Assembly (NCBI GenBank): GCA_016462305.1
Contig: JAEMTM010000015.1
Location: 1-22,867 of the forward strand
Reading direction: 5' to 3'
Source: Sphingomonadaceae bacterium
GTDB taxonomy: Bacteria > Pseudomonadota > Alphaproteobacteria > Sphingomonadales > Sphingomonadaceae
DNA length: 22,867 bases
The notes under the pieces are model-generated. The model did no database searches, was not told the DNA's origin, and saw nothing but the letters and a program-made list of their open reading frames with translations. The translations under genes and the position numbers were made by a program. This document shows, in pieces, positions 1 through 8,860 of this stretch (within the stretch, counting starts at the first letter, position 1; every line of letters begins with the position of its first letter).

Positions 1-42
1 GGCAAGACCCATGCGCCATTGATATAGGATTTAAGCGGCGAA

Positions 43-1353
43 CTAGACATATCCACAAGCTCTTTTCTGATCATCATATGCATATTTTTCGGCACGCCAA
101 TAATGCCACGCTGCCCAGAACCCCGTCGGTGCCAGAACCAGCAATGCCATTCGAAGCGATTCGGCGTCGGCACCAGCGGGACCCGCGAAATAGTCGCTCA
201 ATAAACCCACGCCTTGCGGCGCGACGATCAAGTTGAAGACATTCGCCACCAAAAGCGAGACCGCAATCACCATCGCACGCATTTTTGGTGGTGCGAGATT
301 CTGCAGCAATGACATGGCCGGGCCGATATAGAAATAGATCGCCGGAATGAATATCCACCACATCAACGTCGCGGTTGCCAAGGAGTTTGTGTAATAAGCA
401 TAAATTGACGGAATGGTGGCCAAAGCAGTCACAACAGACAACAGGCGCAGCACTTTACGAGGGTCAGTATAGGACGGCCTTCCCACAAGCCATGCGGTTA
501 GCAGCGATGCGCCTATGCCCATGATCAAATGAATGGGGCCAATCACAGCACCGGCCTCCCCCACATCCAAGCCATATGCGCGTTGAATAAAGGTAGGTGT
601 AAACCACATCAAACCCCAGCCCCAAAGCGCAGAGAGGCCGCTGCCCATGATCGCGTGCACCATGCCTTTTTGCGACCAGATATATTTCAGTGTTTCCGTC
701 AAGTTTGGCGCAGCGGAATCATCAACCATATCAAGCCGCCCGCGCTTGGGTTCCTTGATTGTCAGCATGATAACAATCGCAAGCAGGATACCGGGAATGC
801 CCAAAACGTAAAAAGCCATCCGCCAGCCATATTCTGCGGCTACATAGCCTGCCATGTCGGCACCCAGCCAAGCACCAATTGGCGCGCCGAGCGCGAAAAT
901 CGTCATTGCCATAGCGCGTCGTCCAGCGGGAAAATAATCCGCCACAATCGAGTTGCAAGACGGCGTTCCGCCAGCTTCGCCGACACCGACGCCGATCCGC
1001 GCCAACAGCAACTGCATGTAGCCTTGCGACATCCCACACAAAGCGGTCATCGCGGACCAAATGGTAATCGATGCGGCGAGCAGGTTGCGGCGGTTATACC
1101 GGTCGGCAATCCACGACAGTGGAATGCCCATAATGACGTAGAAAAAGGCAAGCGACACGCCCGTCAAAAACGCCACTCCGGCGTCGGTGAGTTGAAGCTC
1201 AAGCCTGATCGGTTCAAGGACCGTCGACATCACATAACGGTCAGCAATGTTGATGGCGTAGGCCAACATCATAATGAACAGTACATACCAACGCTGCCCC
1301 AGCGAGGACACTTCATCGGCACTTACTGGTGCGGTCTGTGCATTGTCAGCCAT
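43..1353 (-). CDS. Spinster-like major facilitator superfamily transporter
   Basis: Inner-membrane MFS carrier of about 436 residues with roughly twelve hydrophobic segments. The loop between TM2 and TM3 carries the MFS motif-A-like stretch ADRYNRRNLL, and the following helices contain RIGVGVGEAGGTPSC, a pattern common in spinster-like MFS proteins of sphingomonads. The substrate cannot be read from the sequence. I chose the second ATG (1353) because a GAGGGG Shine-Dalgarno lies 7 nt upstream of it. The first ATG (1359) is only 1 nt from that site and would add two residues. The gene follows the TPR-sulfotransferase on the same strand with a gap of about 10 bp, so the two are probably co-transcribed. 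Substrate, and any link to the demethylation island, are unknown. Confidence 0.85.
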   Translation of the reverse strand: MADNAQTAPVSADEVSSLGQRWYVLFIMMLAYAINIADRYVMSTVLEPIRLELQLTDAGVAFLTGVSLAFFYVIMGIPLSWIADRYNRRNLLAASITIWSAMTALCGMSQGYMQLLLARIGVGVGEAGGTPSCNSIVADYFPAGRRAMAMTIFALGAPIGAWLGADMAGYVAAEYGWRMAFYVLGIPGILLAIVIMLTIKEPKRGRLDMVDDSAAPNLTETLKYIWSQKGMVHAIMGSGLSALWGWGLMWFTPTFIQRAYGLDVGEAGAVIGPIHLIMGIGASLLTAWLVGRPSYTDPRKVLRLLSVVTALATIPSIYAYYTNSLATATLMWWIFIPAIYFYIGPAMSLLQNLAPPKMRAMVIAVSLLVANVFNLIVAPQGVGLLSDYFAGPAGADAESLRMALLVLAPTGFWAAWHYWRAEKYAYDDQKRACGYV

Positions 1354-1364
1354 CGTCATTCCCC

Positions 1365-3371
1365 TCAGGTTGCGGCCAGTTCTGGCCCTAATTTATTGCG
1401 CAGCGGATCAAGGAAATCACTGAAATTTTCCCATTGGTCGACGCCGCTTTTGAAAATGGGTTGTCGCACCTGCTCCGAGCTCGCGGTGCGGACCGCGCGC
1501 GCGTTCTGGTGGAAATTGAGGCATGCCTCTTCAAAAGGAAGCCCACAATGGTCAAGCAAACGCCGAACCTGTGTTTCCAGATCAGCGACGACATCCTCAT
1601 AGCGGACGCGCAATATTTTGCCCGGCAGCACATTGTCCCAATGGTCCATCAGGCGCACATAGTCGGCATAATATTGACCAATTTCTTCAAGCCCGTAGGT
1701 GAATTCCTGACCCTCGGCGAACAGTTGCTTAAACCCGCTGAAACAGCACCCCATGGCCCCGCGCCGCGCATCGATAATCTTCGCGTTCGGCAAAATCATG
1801 TGGATGAGGCCAATGTGACGGAAATTGTTTGGCATTTTGTCGATGAAGAAGGGCGTGCCGCCCTTGCGGTATATCTGCGTATCGCGGATAAATTCTTCGC
1901 CGAAACGGGTCACATCTTCGTGCGTCAAATCCGCTAAATTGGCGGGATATTCCGGTTCTTCCCCCACAACGCGCTGCCGGTCGAGGCGGAACGCCAAGGC
2001 AAAGATATTCGGCAACTCCATCGTCCCTTCAACCTGGCTGTGCGAGGCGAGGATTTGTTCCAGCAAAGTGGATCCCGCGCGCGGCAGCCCGACAATAAAA
2101 ATCGGGTCGCTGGCGGGACAACCTGCCCCTGAAAATTTCCCTAATAGATCAGCCGTCACCAATTCGCGTTGGAGCCGCATTTCGTTCGACAGCCTGCTGG
2201 GATTATATTTCAGCTCCTCACGCTTCAAGCGATTGCCCAGCTCATAATATGCGAACGAAGCCCCATATTCGCCCCGATCTTCCAGCGCCTTGCCCAAGGC
2301 AAAACACAAATGATACCGGTCATCAAGCGCGGTCATTGGCGATGCCTGCCGGTCCCGCATCTGCGCGATTTCCGCATCGTCGAACCGGTAGGTCTTCAGA
2401 TTGGCGAGGCTCCAATAGGCATCGCCGCAGTCGGGCCGCACCTGATAGGCACGGCGATAGGCGGAAATGGCATCATTTTGCCGCCCAACGGTTTTCAGCG
2501 CATGTCCATAGGTCAGATTTATGCCCGGATTGTTGGGCATGGACCCAAGCAGCGCCTCATAAATCAGCATTGCCGCATCAAAATTGCCGACGGCCAGATT
2601 TTCATTGGCGTACAGCATTTCAAACTCCGGATTACCCGGTTCCTTTGCGCGCAGCTCCGATGCTTCGCTCAACGCGAGTTCGAACTTTTGCCGCTTACGC
2701 AATATTTTGACATAATCAAAATGCGCGCTGACATTTTCGGGGGCCAAAACCTTGCAGGATTCGAGCAGAAACTCCGCCTCATCATAGGCATTGAATTTCA
2801 TGCCGATGTCGGCAAGCAAGCGCATCGCCTCCACATGGTGACCATTGCGTTGCAGGAATGCGCGGCACAATTGCTCTGCTTTGTATATGCGTCCTTCTTG
2901 AATGAAGCTCGCCACGCTCAACAACTCAGGCGGAAGCGCAGACAGATGCGTATATTGCGCATGGGCAAAGTTAGCCGGCCCTTCGCGCCCAGCCGCATCG
3001 TGTAATTCGGAAAGAATGCGCCAGCTTGCGACAAGCGCACCATTATGCGTCACGGCACGTTGATAGGCGGCGACGGCGTCTTCGACACGCCCGCTATCGC
3101 GAAAACAATGCCCACGCTCTTGCCACGCACGGCCATAGCCTGAATCAACGGCAATCAATCTATCAAGCGTAATGAGTGCAGCCGGCACGTGCCGCTGCAT
3201 CCGCTGCGCCACTGCTAAAGTGTATAGGGCATCAATGTTGTCGGACGCCGTTTTGAGTATAGCAACACACAAGGCTTCTGCGTCAGCCAAGCGGGCATTT
3301 TGTAAATGCGACCGCGCTTCACGCAAGTTGGCATCAATGGTTTCCGGCGAGGCCTCGGCCAGCATTGTCAC
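1365..3371 (-). CDS. TPR-repeat sulfotransferase family protein
   Basis: A 668-residue two-part protein. Residues about 10-380 are helical repeats of TPR type, for example around 97-106 and 298-312. Residues about 420-650 form a sulfotransferase domain that starts with the 5'-phosphosulfate loop IVGLPRAGSTLLEQ (426-439) and continues with FIDKMPNN and ILRVRYEDV, both typical of PAPS-dependent sulfotransferases. No signal peptide is seen, so a cytoplasmic location is likely. The GTG start at 3371 has GGGAG 5-6 nt upstream; an in-frame ATG lies two codons later. Family members often sit beside TonB-dependent receptors in sphingomonads, and here the receptor is immediately upstream. The acceptor molecule is unknown. 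Confidence 0.85.
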   Translation of the reverse strand: MTMLAEASPETIDANLREARSHLQNARLADAEALCVAILKTASDNIDALYTLAVAQRMQRHVPAALITLDRLIAVDSGYGRAWQERGHCFRDSGRVEDAVAAYQRAVTHNGALVASWRILSELHDAAGREGPANFAHAQYTHLSALPPELLSVASFIQEGRIYKAEQLCRAFLQRNGHHVEAMRLLADIGMKFNAYDEAEFLLESCKVLAPENVSAHFDYVKILRKRQKFELALSEASELRAKEPGNPEFEMLYANENLAVGNFDAAMLIYEALLGSMPNNPGINLTYGHALKTVGRQNDAISAYRRAYQVRPDCGDAYWSLANLKTYRFDDAEIAQMRDRQASPMTALDDRYHLCFALGKALEDRGEYGASFAYYELGNRLKREELKYNPSRLSNEMRLQRELVTADLLGKFSGAGCPASDPIFIVGLPRAGSTLLEQILASHSQVEGTMELPNIFALAFRLDRQRVVGEEPEYPANLADLTHEDVTRFGEEFIRDTQIYRKGGTPFFIDKMPNNFRHIGLIHMILPNAKIIDARRGAMGCCFSGFKQLFAEGQEFTYGLEEIGQYYADYVRLMDHWDNVLPGKILRVRYEDVVADLETQVRRLLDHCGLPFEEACLNFHQNARAVRTASSEQVRQPIFKSGVDQWENFSDFLDPLRNKLGPELAAT

Positions 3372-3454
3372 TTACTCTCCCATATTGTGACGAACGATTG
3401 CACGAACCCTGCAGCACTTCATACGCTCAATGCAACGCAGAAATGCAGATGTGG

Positions 3455-3482
3455 CAAAGCGCCCCCAGTTTCCCAGGGGCGC
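3455..3482 (-). terminator. Candidate intrinsic terminator of the TonB receptor gene
   Basis: A perfect 7-bp GC-only inverted repeat (GCGCCCC 3459-3465 and GGGGCGC 3476-3482) with a 10-nt loop lies 12 nt after the receptor stop codon. On the minus strand it is followed by only three T residues (3455-3457 side), so it is a weak or partly Rho-dependent terminator. It could also be an attenuator before the sulfotransferase gene. Confidence 0.5.
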
Positions 3483-3494
3483 CCGCCTTGTTAC

Positions 3495-6200
3495 TTAAAT
3501 CTTGTACGAGAAGCGCAGTCCGATTGTGCGTGGACGCGATGTCGTTGTCCGAAGCTCCCCGTCATTCCCGCTCTTGTAAAGCTCTGGACGCTCGTCGGTC
3601 AGATTGTCTCCGAACACTTCCAAACGCCACTCGTCCTTTGACACGCCGAACGACATGCTGGCTGTGGCATATGAACCAAGGTTCTGCGCAGCCTTTACTG
3701 GCGCAATTACGTCGCCGGGCCTTACCGTGACACCATTATAAGTGACAGGGATCGCCGCCGCATAACCAAGCGTCGGGTTCGTCGATTGGTAGCGAATATC
3801 AACATTGTCGATGACGTCAGAGATGCTCTTGCCGACATAATGAATGCCAATTTGCGCGAACGGCGTGAGGCCCGATGAAAGTTCCTTTTCCCAATGCAGA
3901 CGCGCATTGAACTGAAATTTGGGGCTCAAGGCAAGCGGACCACCGAGCGGACGGAGCACCCTTGAGTTTTTCCGGTACTTCGTCATTTCAGAGTCATTAT
4001 ACGAAAATGCGCCGTTAAACGTAAGCTCCGGCGTGGTGCGCCACGTCACATCGCCTTCCAGCCCCCTGATCCGGGCATCCAACAAGTTCGTGGTAAATGT
4101 TTGGTTCGAGATATTCTGATCGAAAACCGTAATCTGGATGTTGCTCCAGTCAATCTGATACGCCGCAAAATTTACCTGCAAACGGCGATCAAGTAGCGAG
4201 AATTTACCACCAATTTCATAGTTTTGGACCTTGTCGGGCACGTAGGTGCCCAAACGAACAAAGTCAGCGTTGGTAGGACAAATCGCGCTTGGAACGCGGC
4301 ACGGACGGCGGTTGAAGCCACCTGGACGGAAACCATCCGAATAGGTCGCATACACCAAAGAAGCATCGCCGAGACGATAGGTCAGGTTGGCCTTATACAA
4401 TACGCCATTAAACTTAGCTGGCGACGCGTCAGCATAAAGCACGTTCAGGTTGGCGCTAACATTATAGAGCGTGACGGGTGTAGCTGCTGCGGAATAGGTG
4501 CCGGTAGCGGCATTATATACGCCCCGCGATCCACCAAAGCTGCCGTTCGACGAACCGTTGATTGAGGCCTTTTCGTCATAATAACGAAGACCGCCAGTTA
4601 AAATCAGCTTTTCTGGAATGATGTCAAACGACGCCTCGCCATAAGCGGCAAACTGCGTATCCTTGCGTTGAATGTCGTTGAAAAACCCGACCTTGACAGG
4701 ACGGATGCTGGTATCATTCGCCTTGACAGCGGCATTTGGCGCACGGCGGTATATGAACCCGGCGGCTTCTTGCAAATAGGACCAGTCGGTATTGTCGAAC
4801 AATTTGTTATCATCGTAGAACAAACCAAATGTGCCGCGAAGGCGCTTATCGGCGGGCGTTGTGACGCGGAACTCATGCGTCATCCGCTCGGTCCGGTTAC
4901 GCACTTGGTATGTTTTGTTCGGCGCGTAGCACGTGTTGCCGATATTGCCATTATACGCTGCGGTGTAATACACGCCGCGGTCGCATTCATAATATGGCAG
5001 ATACAGGCCGATGTTAGAATATCCGGCGTAATCGGCAATCTGAGTCGCACGGTGCTTCATGAATGAACCGGTGTAGATCAAATCGAGCGCACCAAGACGG
5101 CCATTCACGCCCCAAGTCGACAGGCTAACGCGATCACGCAGCGAGTTGTCGTTAAACTTGGTAACCTTCAGGTCGCCCACATCAGGTTCAAAGTCAAACA
5201 CACCGTCGGTATCAAGTTCCTGACGCACATGCATCAGATCAACTGACCAATCTTCCGTCACATTCCACGTCAGCGCAATACGGCCGCCGCGATAGGTTGC
5301 GTCATTATAATTGTCTTCGACAAAAGCGTCATTGTTAATGGTCTGACGCGTTGGCGCACGGTAGTTGCTTCCGGTACAATTCGGAACTGCCGTGGTCGCA
5401 GTCGCCTGACATGACTGGATTGCGCGCATAACAAGCAAGGGATTGCCCGTCGGCAATTTGCCAGCGACGCCCACATTGCCGTTGAACGGCATCTGGTAAG
5501 TGGCTGCAATATTGTCGATATAGCCACCCTGACGGTCGGTATAAAAGACTGCACGCACGGCCAGCTTATCCTGCACGATGGGGATGTTGATAAATGCGTC
5601 GCCAGCAACGCTTTCTTCACCGCCCTTGGTAAAGGCATAGCTGGAGTTAAAGCCTGCGCTGAAAGCACCTGTATCAGGCTTATTGGTAATATAGCGGACT
5701 GCGCCACCCATCGCGCTTGCGCCAAAGAGCGTGCCTTGTGGACCTGCCAAAACTTCGACGCGCTGAAGGTCAACAGCGTAAAGGTCGAGATTGCGCCCGA
5801 CCAGTGATGCGGGTGCATCATTAATGTAAAGTGCGACCGTTGGCTGCGCGCCCGCGGTACCTGCGATTTGCAGGCCCGGCGAGTCTGTCGAAAGACCACG
5901 GATAAAGATGGAAGATGCGCCTGGGCCGCGCGAAGCAGACCGGACATTTGGAAGATATTCGATCAGCTTGTCGAATTTGGTTACGTTGAGGTCGCTCAGC
6001 GTGTCGCCACCCAAAGCGGTAATGGCCAGCGGCACCCGATTGGCCGATTCTTCGCGCCGCGTTGCGGTCACGACGATATCCGCAATACCACCGTCCTCTT
6101 CTTCAGCCGACTGTTGCGCAAATGCGGGATTTATGCCGATGCCGACACTCGCCGACGCAATGACAAAAGCAGCCGTCGAAATTTTCAAATAATTTTTCAA
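3495..6200 (-). CDS. TonB-dependent outer-membrane receptor
   Basis: A 901-residue TonB-dependent receptor. It has a signal peptide (residues 1-28, hydrophobic core and AFA before the cut), then a TonB-box-like DIVVTAT at 41-47, a plug domain (about 50-165, with the typical RVEVLAGPQGTLFG), and a long beta-barrel that ends in GLRFSYKI. It belongs to the large sphingomonad receptor group that often has no known siderophore role, so the ligand may be carbohydrate, aromatic or another nutrient. The start is TTG, supported by AGGGGG 8 nt upstream; the nearby upstream ATG is out of frame. Several barrel loops hold close Cys pairs, suggesting surface disulfides. It diverges from purU and is upstream of the sulfotransferase. 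Ligand unknown. Confidence 0.93.
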   Translation of the reverse strand: MKNYLKISTAAFVIASASVGIGINPAFAQQSAEEEDGGIADIVVTATRREESANRVPLAITALGGDTLSDLNVTKFDKLIEYLPNVRSASRGPGASSIFIRGLSTDSPGLQIAGTAGAQPTVALYINDAPASLVGRNLDLYAVDLQRVEVLAGPQGTLFGASAMGGAVRYITNKPDTGAFSAGFNSSYAFTKGGEESVAGDAFINIPIVQDKLAVRAVFYTDRQGGYIDNIAATYQMPFNGNVGVAGKLPTGNPLLVMRAIQSCQATATTAVPNCTGSNYRAPTRQTINNDAFVEDNYNDATYRGGRIALTWNVTEDWSVDLMHVRQELDTDGVFDFEPDVGDLKVTKFNDNSLRDRVSLSTWGVNGRLGALDLIYTGSFMKHRATQIADYAGYSNIGLYLPYYECDRGVYYTAAYNGNIGNTCYAPNKTYQVRNRTERMTHEFRVTTPADKRLRGTFGLFYDDNKLFDNTDWSYLQEAAGFIYRRAPNAAVKANDTSIRPVKVGFFNDIQRKDTQFAAYGEASFDIIPEKLILTGGLRYYDEKASINGSSNGSFGGSRGVYNAATGTYSAAATPVTLYNVSANLNVLYADASPAKFNGVLYKANLTYRLGDASLVYATYSDGFRPGGFNRRPCRVPSAICPTNADFVRLGTYVPDKVQNYEIGGKFSLLDRRLQVNFAAYQIDWSNIQITVFDQNISNQTFTTNLLDARIRGLEGDVTWRTTPELTFNGAFSYNDSEMTKYRKNSRVLRPLGGPLALSPKFQFNARLHWEKELSSGLTPFAQIGIHYVGKSISDVIDNVDIRYQSTNPTLGYAAAIPVTYNGVTVRPGDVIAPVKAAQNLGSYATASMSFGVSKDEWRLEVFGDNLTDERPELYKSGNDGELRTTTSRPRTIGLRFSYKI

Positions 6201-6208
6201 TTTTTATT

Positions 6209-6214
6209 CCCCCT
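6209..6214 (-). promoter_or_regulatory. Shine-Dalgarno deciding the TTG start of the TonB receptor
   Basis: On the minus strand this reads AGGGGG, 8 nt before TTG at 6200. No in-frame ATG with a similar site exists nearby, so it supports the non-ATG start. Confidence 0.6.
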
Positions 6215-6244
6215 ACCATCCCCCGGCGTTACGAGGGTTTTTAA

Positions 6245-6272
6245 TCTCCACTGTGCAGACTGAAACTGGAGA
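6245..6272. repeat. Inverted repeat TCTCCA-N16-TGGAGA in the TonB receptor leader
   Basis: Perfect 6-bp arms (6245-6250 and 6267-6272) lie 45-72 bp upstream of the receptor start. It could be an operator half-site pair or an mRNA hairpin in the receptor leader. Six-base arms can arise by chance, so the call is tentative. Confidence 0.25.
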
Positions 6273-6293
6273 CCCATGCAAGCAACTGACCAA

Positions 6294-6324
6294 ATTTTAG
6301 CGATTGGTAAAATAAATTCTTCAA
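6294..6324 (-). promoter_or_regulatory. Weak candidate promoter for the TonB receptor
   Basis: On the minus strand TTGAAG (6319-6324) and TAAAAT (6294-6299) resemble -35 and -10 boxes with 19-nt spacing, which is longer than ideal. It would give a leader of about 85 nt that contains the inverted repeat at 6245-6272. The remainder of the 6201-6440 spacer is AT-rich and must also hold the purU promoter, which I could not place. Confidence 0.22.
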
Positions 6325-6440
6325 TTAATTATATCATCTACATATCCCGATTAGAAGCCCTAATATATGTCGGAACAAGATGGTGCGTAAGGCGTTGGGA
6401 GGCTAGCCGGTGCCCAATTTCTATGGGAGTAGGGTACAAG

Positions 6441-7298
6441 ATGAAAACGGGCGCTGACTTTGTTTTATCAATCATGTGCGAGGACCGAAAGGGTATCGTC
6501 GCCGCTGTCGCCAACTCGATCGCCAGCCAGGATTGCAACATCGTCGAAAGCTCGCAATATAGCGACGAAAATACCGGTCGGTTTTTTATGCGTATTGCCA
6601 TTTCATGCGCTGCCGAAACGACGCCCGAAGGTTTTAGCGCCGCATTTATGACCGTTGCGACCGCTTTCCGGTTGGAGTGGCGCATCCACGACTTACGCAA
6701 AAAGCTCCGCGCCATGATCATGGTAAGCCAAGGTGGTCATTGCCTGAACGACTTGCTGTACCGCACCGCCACCAACCGGCTGCCGATGGAAGTCACCAGC
6801 ATTATATCCAACCATTTGAATTGGCAGCGCCGCGCAGAGCATGAAGGCATAGCCTTTCATTATTTGCCGATCACGCCAGAAAACAAGTTGGAACAAGAGG
6901 CCAAATTGCTGGCGATGGTGGAGGAGCAGCACGTCGACCTCATAATCCTCGCGCGTTATATGCAAGTCCTGTCGGACCAGCTTTGCCGCAAACTCGATGG
7001 CCGTGTGATTAATATTCACCACAGCTTCCTGCCGGGTTTCAAAGGTGCAAAGCCTTATCACCGGGCTTACGAACGGGGCGTCAAAATGGTTGGTGCCACG
7101 GCGCATTATGTAACCCCCGACCTCGACGAAGGGCCGATCATTACGCAGGACGTGTCCATCGTTGACCATGCGGACACTGTCGACGATTTAATTGCGCAGG
7201 GCCAAGACACCGAAAGCCGTGTGCTTGCACGTGCGGTGAAGCTCCATTTGGAACATCGCGTGATGCTGAACGGTAACCGTACTATTGTGTTCAAATAA
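6441..7298 (+). CDS. purU: Formyltetrahydrofolate deformylase
   Basis: PurU hydrolyses 10-formyl-THF to formate and free THF in the cytoplasm. The 285-residue product has the family's usual length: an N-terminal ACT domain (about 7-85, starting FVLSIMCEDRKGIV) and a formyltransferase-fold catalytic domain (about 90-285). Catalytic residues are visible as NIHHSFLPGFKGAKPYH (N191, H193) and the Asp of LDEGPII (D229). The ATG at 6441 is preceded by GGGAGTAGGG; an in-frame ATG at 6423 would add six non-conserved residues, and further upstream extension is not family-like. It is first in a same-strand run with frmA and formate dehydrogenase. The context suggests it recycles THF and feeds formate to the dehydrogenase when sarcosine-type demethylation loads the folate pool. 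Confidence 0.95.
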   Translation: MKTGADFVLSIMCEDRKGIVAAVANSIASQDCNIVESSQYSDENTGRFFMRIAISCAAETTPEGFSAAFMTVATAFRLEWRIHDLRKKLRAMIMVSQGGHCLNDLLYRTATNRLPMEVTSIISNHLNWQRRAEHEGIAFHYLPITPENKLEQEAKLLAMVEEQHVDLIILARYMQVLSDQLCRKLDGRVINIHHSFLPGFKGAKPYHRAYERGVKMVGATAHYVTPDLDEGPIITQDVSIVDHADTVDDLIAQGQDTESRVLARAVKLHLEHRVMLNGNRTIVFK

Positions 7299-7336
7299 GA
7301 TCTGCTCAGAATAGCAAAACATTAAGGATAACTGAT

Positions 7337-8449
7337 ATGAAAACCCGCGCCGCCGTTGCATTTGAAGCCAAGAAGCCATTGGAAATTGTCGAGCTGGATT
7401 TGGAAGGTCCAAAGGCGGGCGAGGTGTTGGTGGAGATTATGGCGACGGGCATTTGCCATACCGATGCCTATACGCTCGATGGTTTGGACAGCGAGGGGAT
7501 TTTTCCAAGCGTTTTGGGCCATGAAGGCGCCGGGATTGTGCGCGAGGTTGGCGCAGGCGTGACCAGCGTCAAGGCGGGCGACCATGTGATACCCTTATAC
7601 ACGCCGGAATGCCGCCAGTGCAAAAGCTGCCTTTCGGGCAAGACCAACCTGTGCACCGCGATCCGCGCGACGCAGGGCAAGGGGCTGATGCCCGATGGCA
7701 CGTCGCGTTTCTCGTATAAGGGCCAGACGATATTTCATTATATGGGCTGCTCGACCTTTTCGAACTTTACGGTTTTACCAGAGATTGCGGTTGCCAAAAT
7801 CCGCGAAGACGCGCCGTTTCAGTCAAGCTGCTATATCGGTTGCGGCGTGACCACGGGCGTTGGCGCGGTGGTGAATACGGCCAAGGTGCAGGTCGGCGAT
7901 AACATCGTGGTGTTTGGCCTTGGCGGTATTGGCCTCAACGTCATTCAGGGCGCGCGTCTGGCAGGGGCGGGCATGATTATCGGCGTCGATATCAACCCAG
8001 ACCGCGAAGAATGGGGCCGCAAGTTCGGGATGACGGCTTTCCTTAATTCCAAGGGGATGAGCCGCGAAGATGTGGTTGCCGCAATCGTGGCAATGACCGA
8101 CGGCGGCGCAGATTATACCTTTGACGCCACGGGCAATACCGAAGTCATGCGCACCGCGTTGGAGGCCTGCCATCGCGGCTGGGGCACGAGCATCATCATT
8201 GGTGTGGCCGAGGCGGGTAAGGAAATTGCGACGCGTCCGTTCCAGTTGGTGACGGGCCGCAACTGGCGCGGCACGGCCTTTGGCGGGGCCAAGGGCCGGA
8301 CCGATGTGCCAAAGATTGTCGATATGTATATGACCGGCAAGATCGAAATTGACCCGATGATCACGCATGTCATGGGTCTGGAAGACATCAACAAAGCGTT
8401 TGAATTAATGCATGCGGGTAAAAGCATCCGTAGCGTAGTGGTGTTCTAA
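7337..8449 (+). CDS. frmA: S-(hydroxymethyl)glutathione dehydrogenase (class III alcohol dehydrogenase)
   Basis: A zinc- and NAD-dependent enzyme that oxidises the spontaneous formaldehyde-glutathione adduct to S-formylglutathione. The 370 residues fit the family. Visible features are the catalytic zinc ligands C40 (GICHTD), H62 (GHEGAG) and C169 (IGCGVTTG); structural zinc cysteines C92, C95, C98 and C106; the class III marker Arg (R110 in IRATQGKGLMPDGTSRF); the NAD site GLGGIGL (194-200); and the adenosine-binding Asp in GVDIN. The start is preceded by AAGG about 9 nt upstream. The gene follows purU by 38 bp, and its stop abuts the fdsG ATG. No S-formylglutathione hydrolase gene is next to it, so that step must be encoded elsewhere. 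Confidence 0.96.
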   Translation: MKTRAAVAFEAKKPLEIVELDLEGPKAGEVLVEIMATGICHTDAYTLDGLDSEGIFPSVLGHEGAGIVREVGAGVTSVKAGDHVIPLYTPECRQCKSCLSGKTNLCTAIRATQGKGLMPDGTSRFSYKGQTIFHYMGCSTFSNFTVLPEIAVAKIREDAPFQSSCYIGCGVTTGVGAVVNTAKVQVGDNIVVFGLGGIGLNVIQGARLAGAGMIIGVDINPDREEWGRKFGMTAFLNSKGMSREDVVAAIVAMTDGGADYTFDATGNTEVMRTALEACHRGWGTSIIIGVAEAGKEIATRPFQLVTGRNWRGTAFGGAKGRTDVPKIVDMYMTGKIEIDPMITHVMGLEDINKAFELMHAGKSIRSVVVF

Positions 8450-8860
8450 ATGGCGTCCATCGCTGACATTTTGGCCGTGCATAAGGATAAGGAAGGTCCG
8501 CTCCTGCCCATCTTGCATGACGTGCAAAAGGCATTTGGCCATGTCAGCGAAGATGCGATGCGCGAGATTGCTGGCGCACTGAACCTGACACGCGCCGAAG
8601 TTTATGGTGTCGTCAGCTTCTATCATGATTTCCGCAAAGAAGCCGAAGCCCGGCCCGTTTTGAAATTGTGCCGGGCCGAAGCCTGCAAGGCACGCGGCGT
8701 AGAGGCGTTGGTTCCCATCGCCGACAATCAAAACCGCGTAAAAGTGGAGGCTGTTTATTGCCTGGGGTTATGCGCGGTTGGTCCATCTGCGATGGTGGGC
8801 GACACAGTCTATGCCCGTTTGGACGATGCTAAGTTCAAAACCTTATTGGAGGCGATGTGA
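8450..8860 (+). CDS. fdsG: NAD-dependent formate dehydrogenase, gamma subunit
   Basis: Small [2Fe-2S] subunit of soluble formate dehydrogenase, homologous to NuoE of complex I. It relays electrons near the FMN of the beta subunit. The 136 residues comprise an N-terminal helical part (AFGHVSEDAMREIAGAL) and a thioredoxin-like ferredoxin fold with cluster ligands C74 and C79 (CRAEAC) and C104 and C108 (CLGLC). It is slightly shorter than many FdsG proteins but has all four cysteines. The ATG immediately follows the frmA stop, with only a weak ribosome site, so translation is probably coupled. Its stop overlaps the fdsB GTG. Confidence 0.94.
   Translation: MASIADILAVHKDKEGPLLPILHDVQKAFGHVSEDAMREIAGALNLTRAEVYGVVSFYHDFRKEAEARPVLKLCRAEACKARGVEALVPIADNQNRVKVEAVYCLGLCAVGPSAMVGDTVYARLDDAKFKTLLEAM

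Noticed and set aside
1..19. A possible minus-strand ATG at 19 leading out of the window
   Set aside because: Only six codons are visible and there is no Shine-Dalgarno; nothing can be supported.
529..1602. A 357-residue open frame on the plus strand opposite the MFS gene
   Set aside because: Composition (rich in Arg, His, Gln, Ser) and complete overlap with a clear MFS gene show it is an antisense shadow.
2169..3005. A 278-residue plus-strand frame opposite the sulfotransferase
   Set aside because: No family motif, no ribosome site; the minus-strand gene is well supported.
6350..6364. ATTAG-N5-CTAAT with a T-N11-A pattern upstream of purU
   Set aside because: Five-base arms in an AT-rich spacer are expected by chance; no linked LysR gene is at this end.
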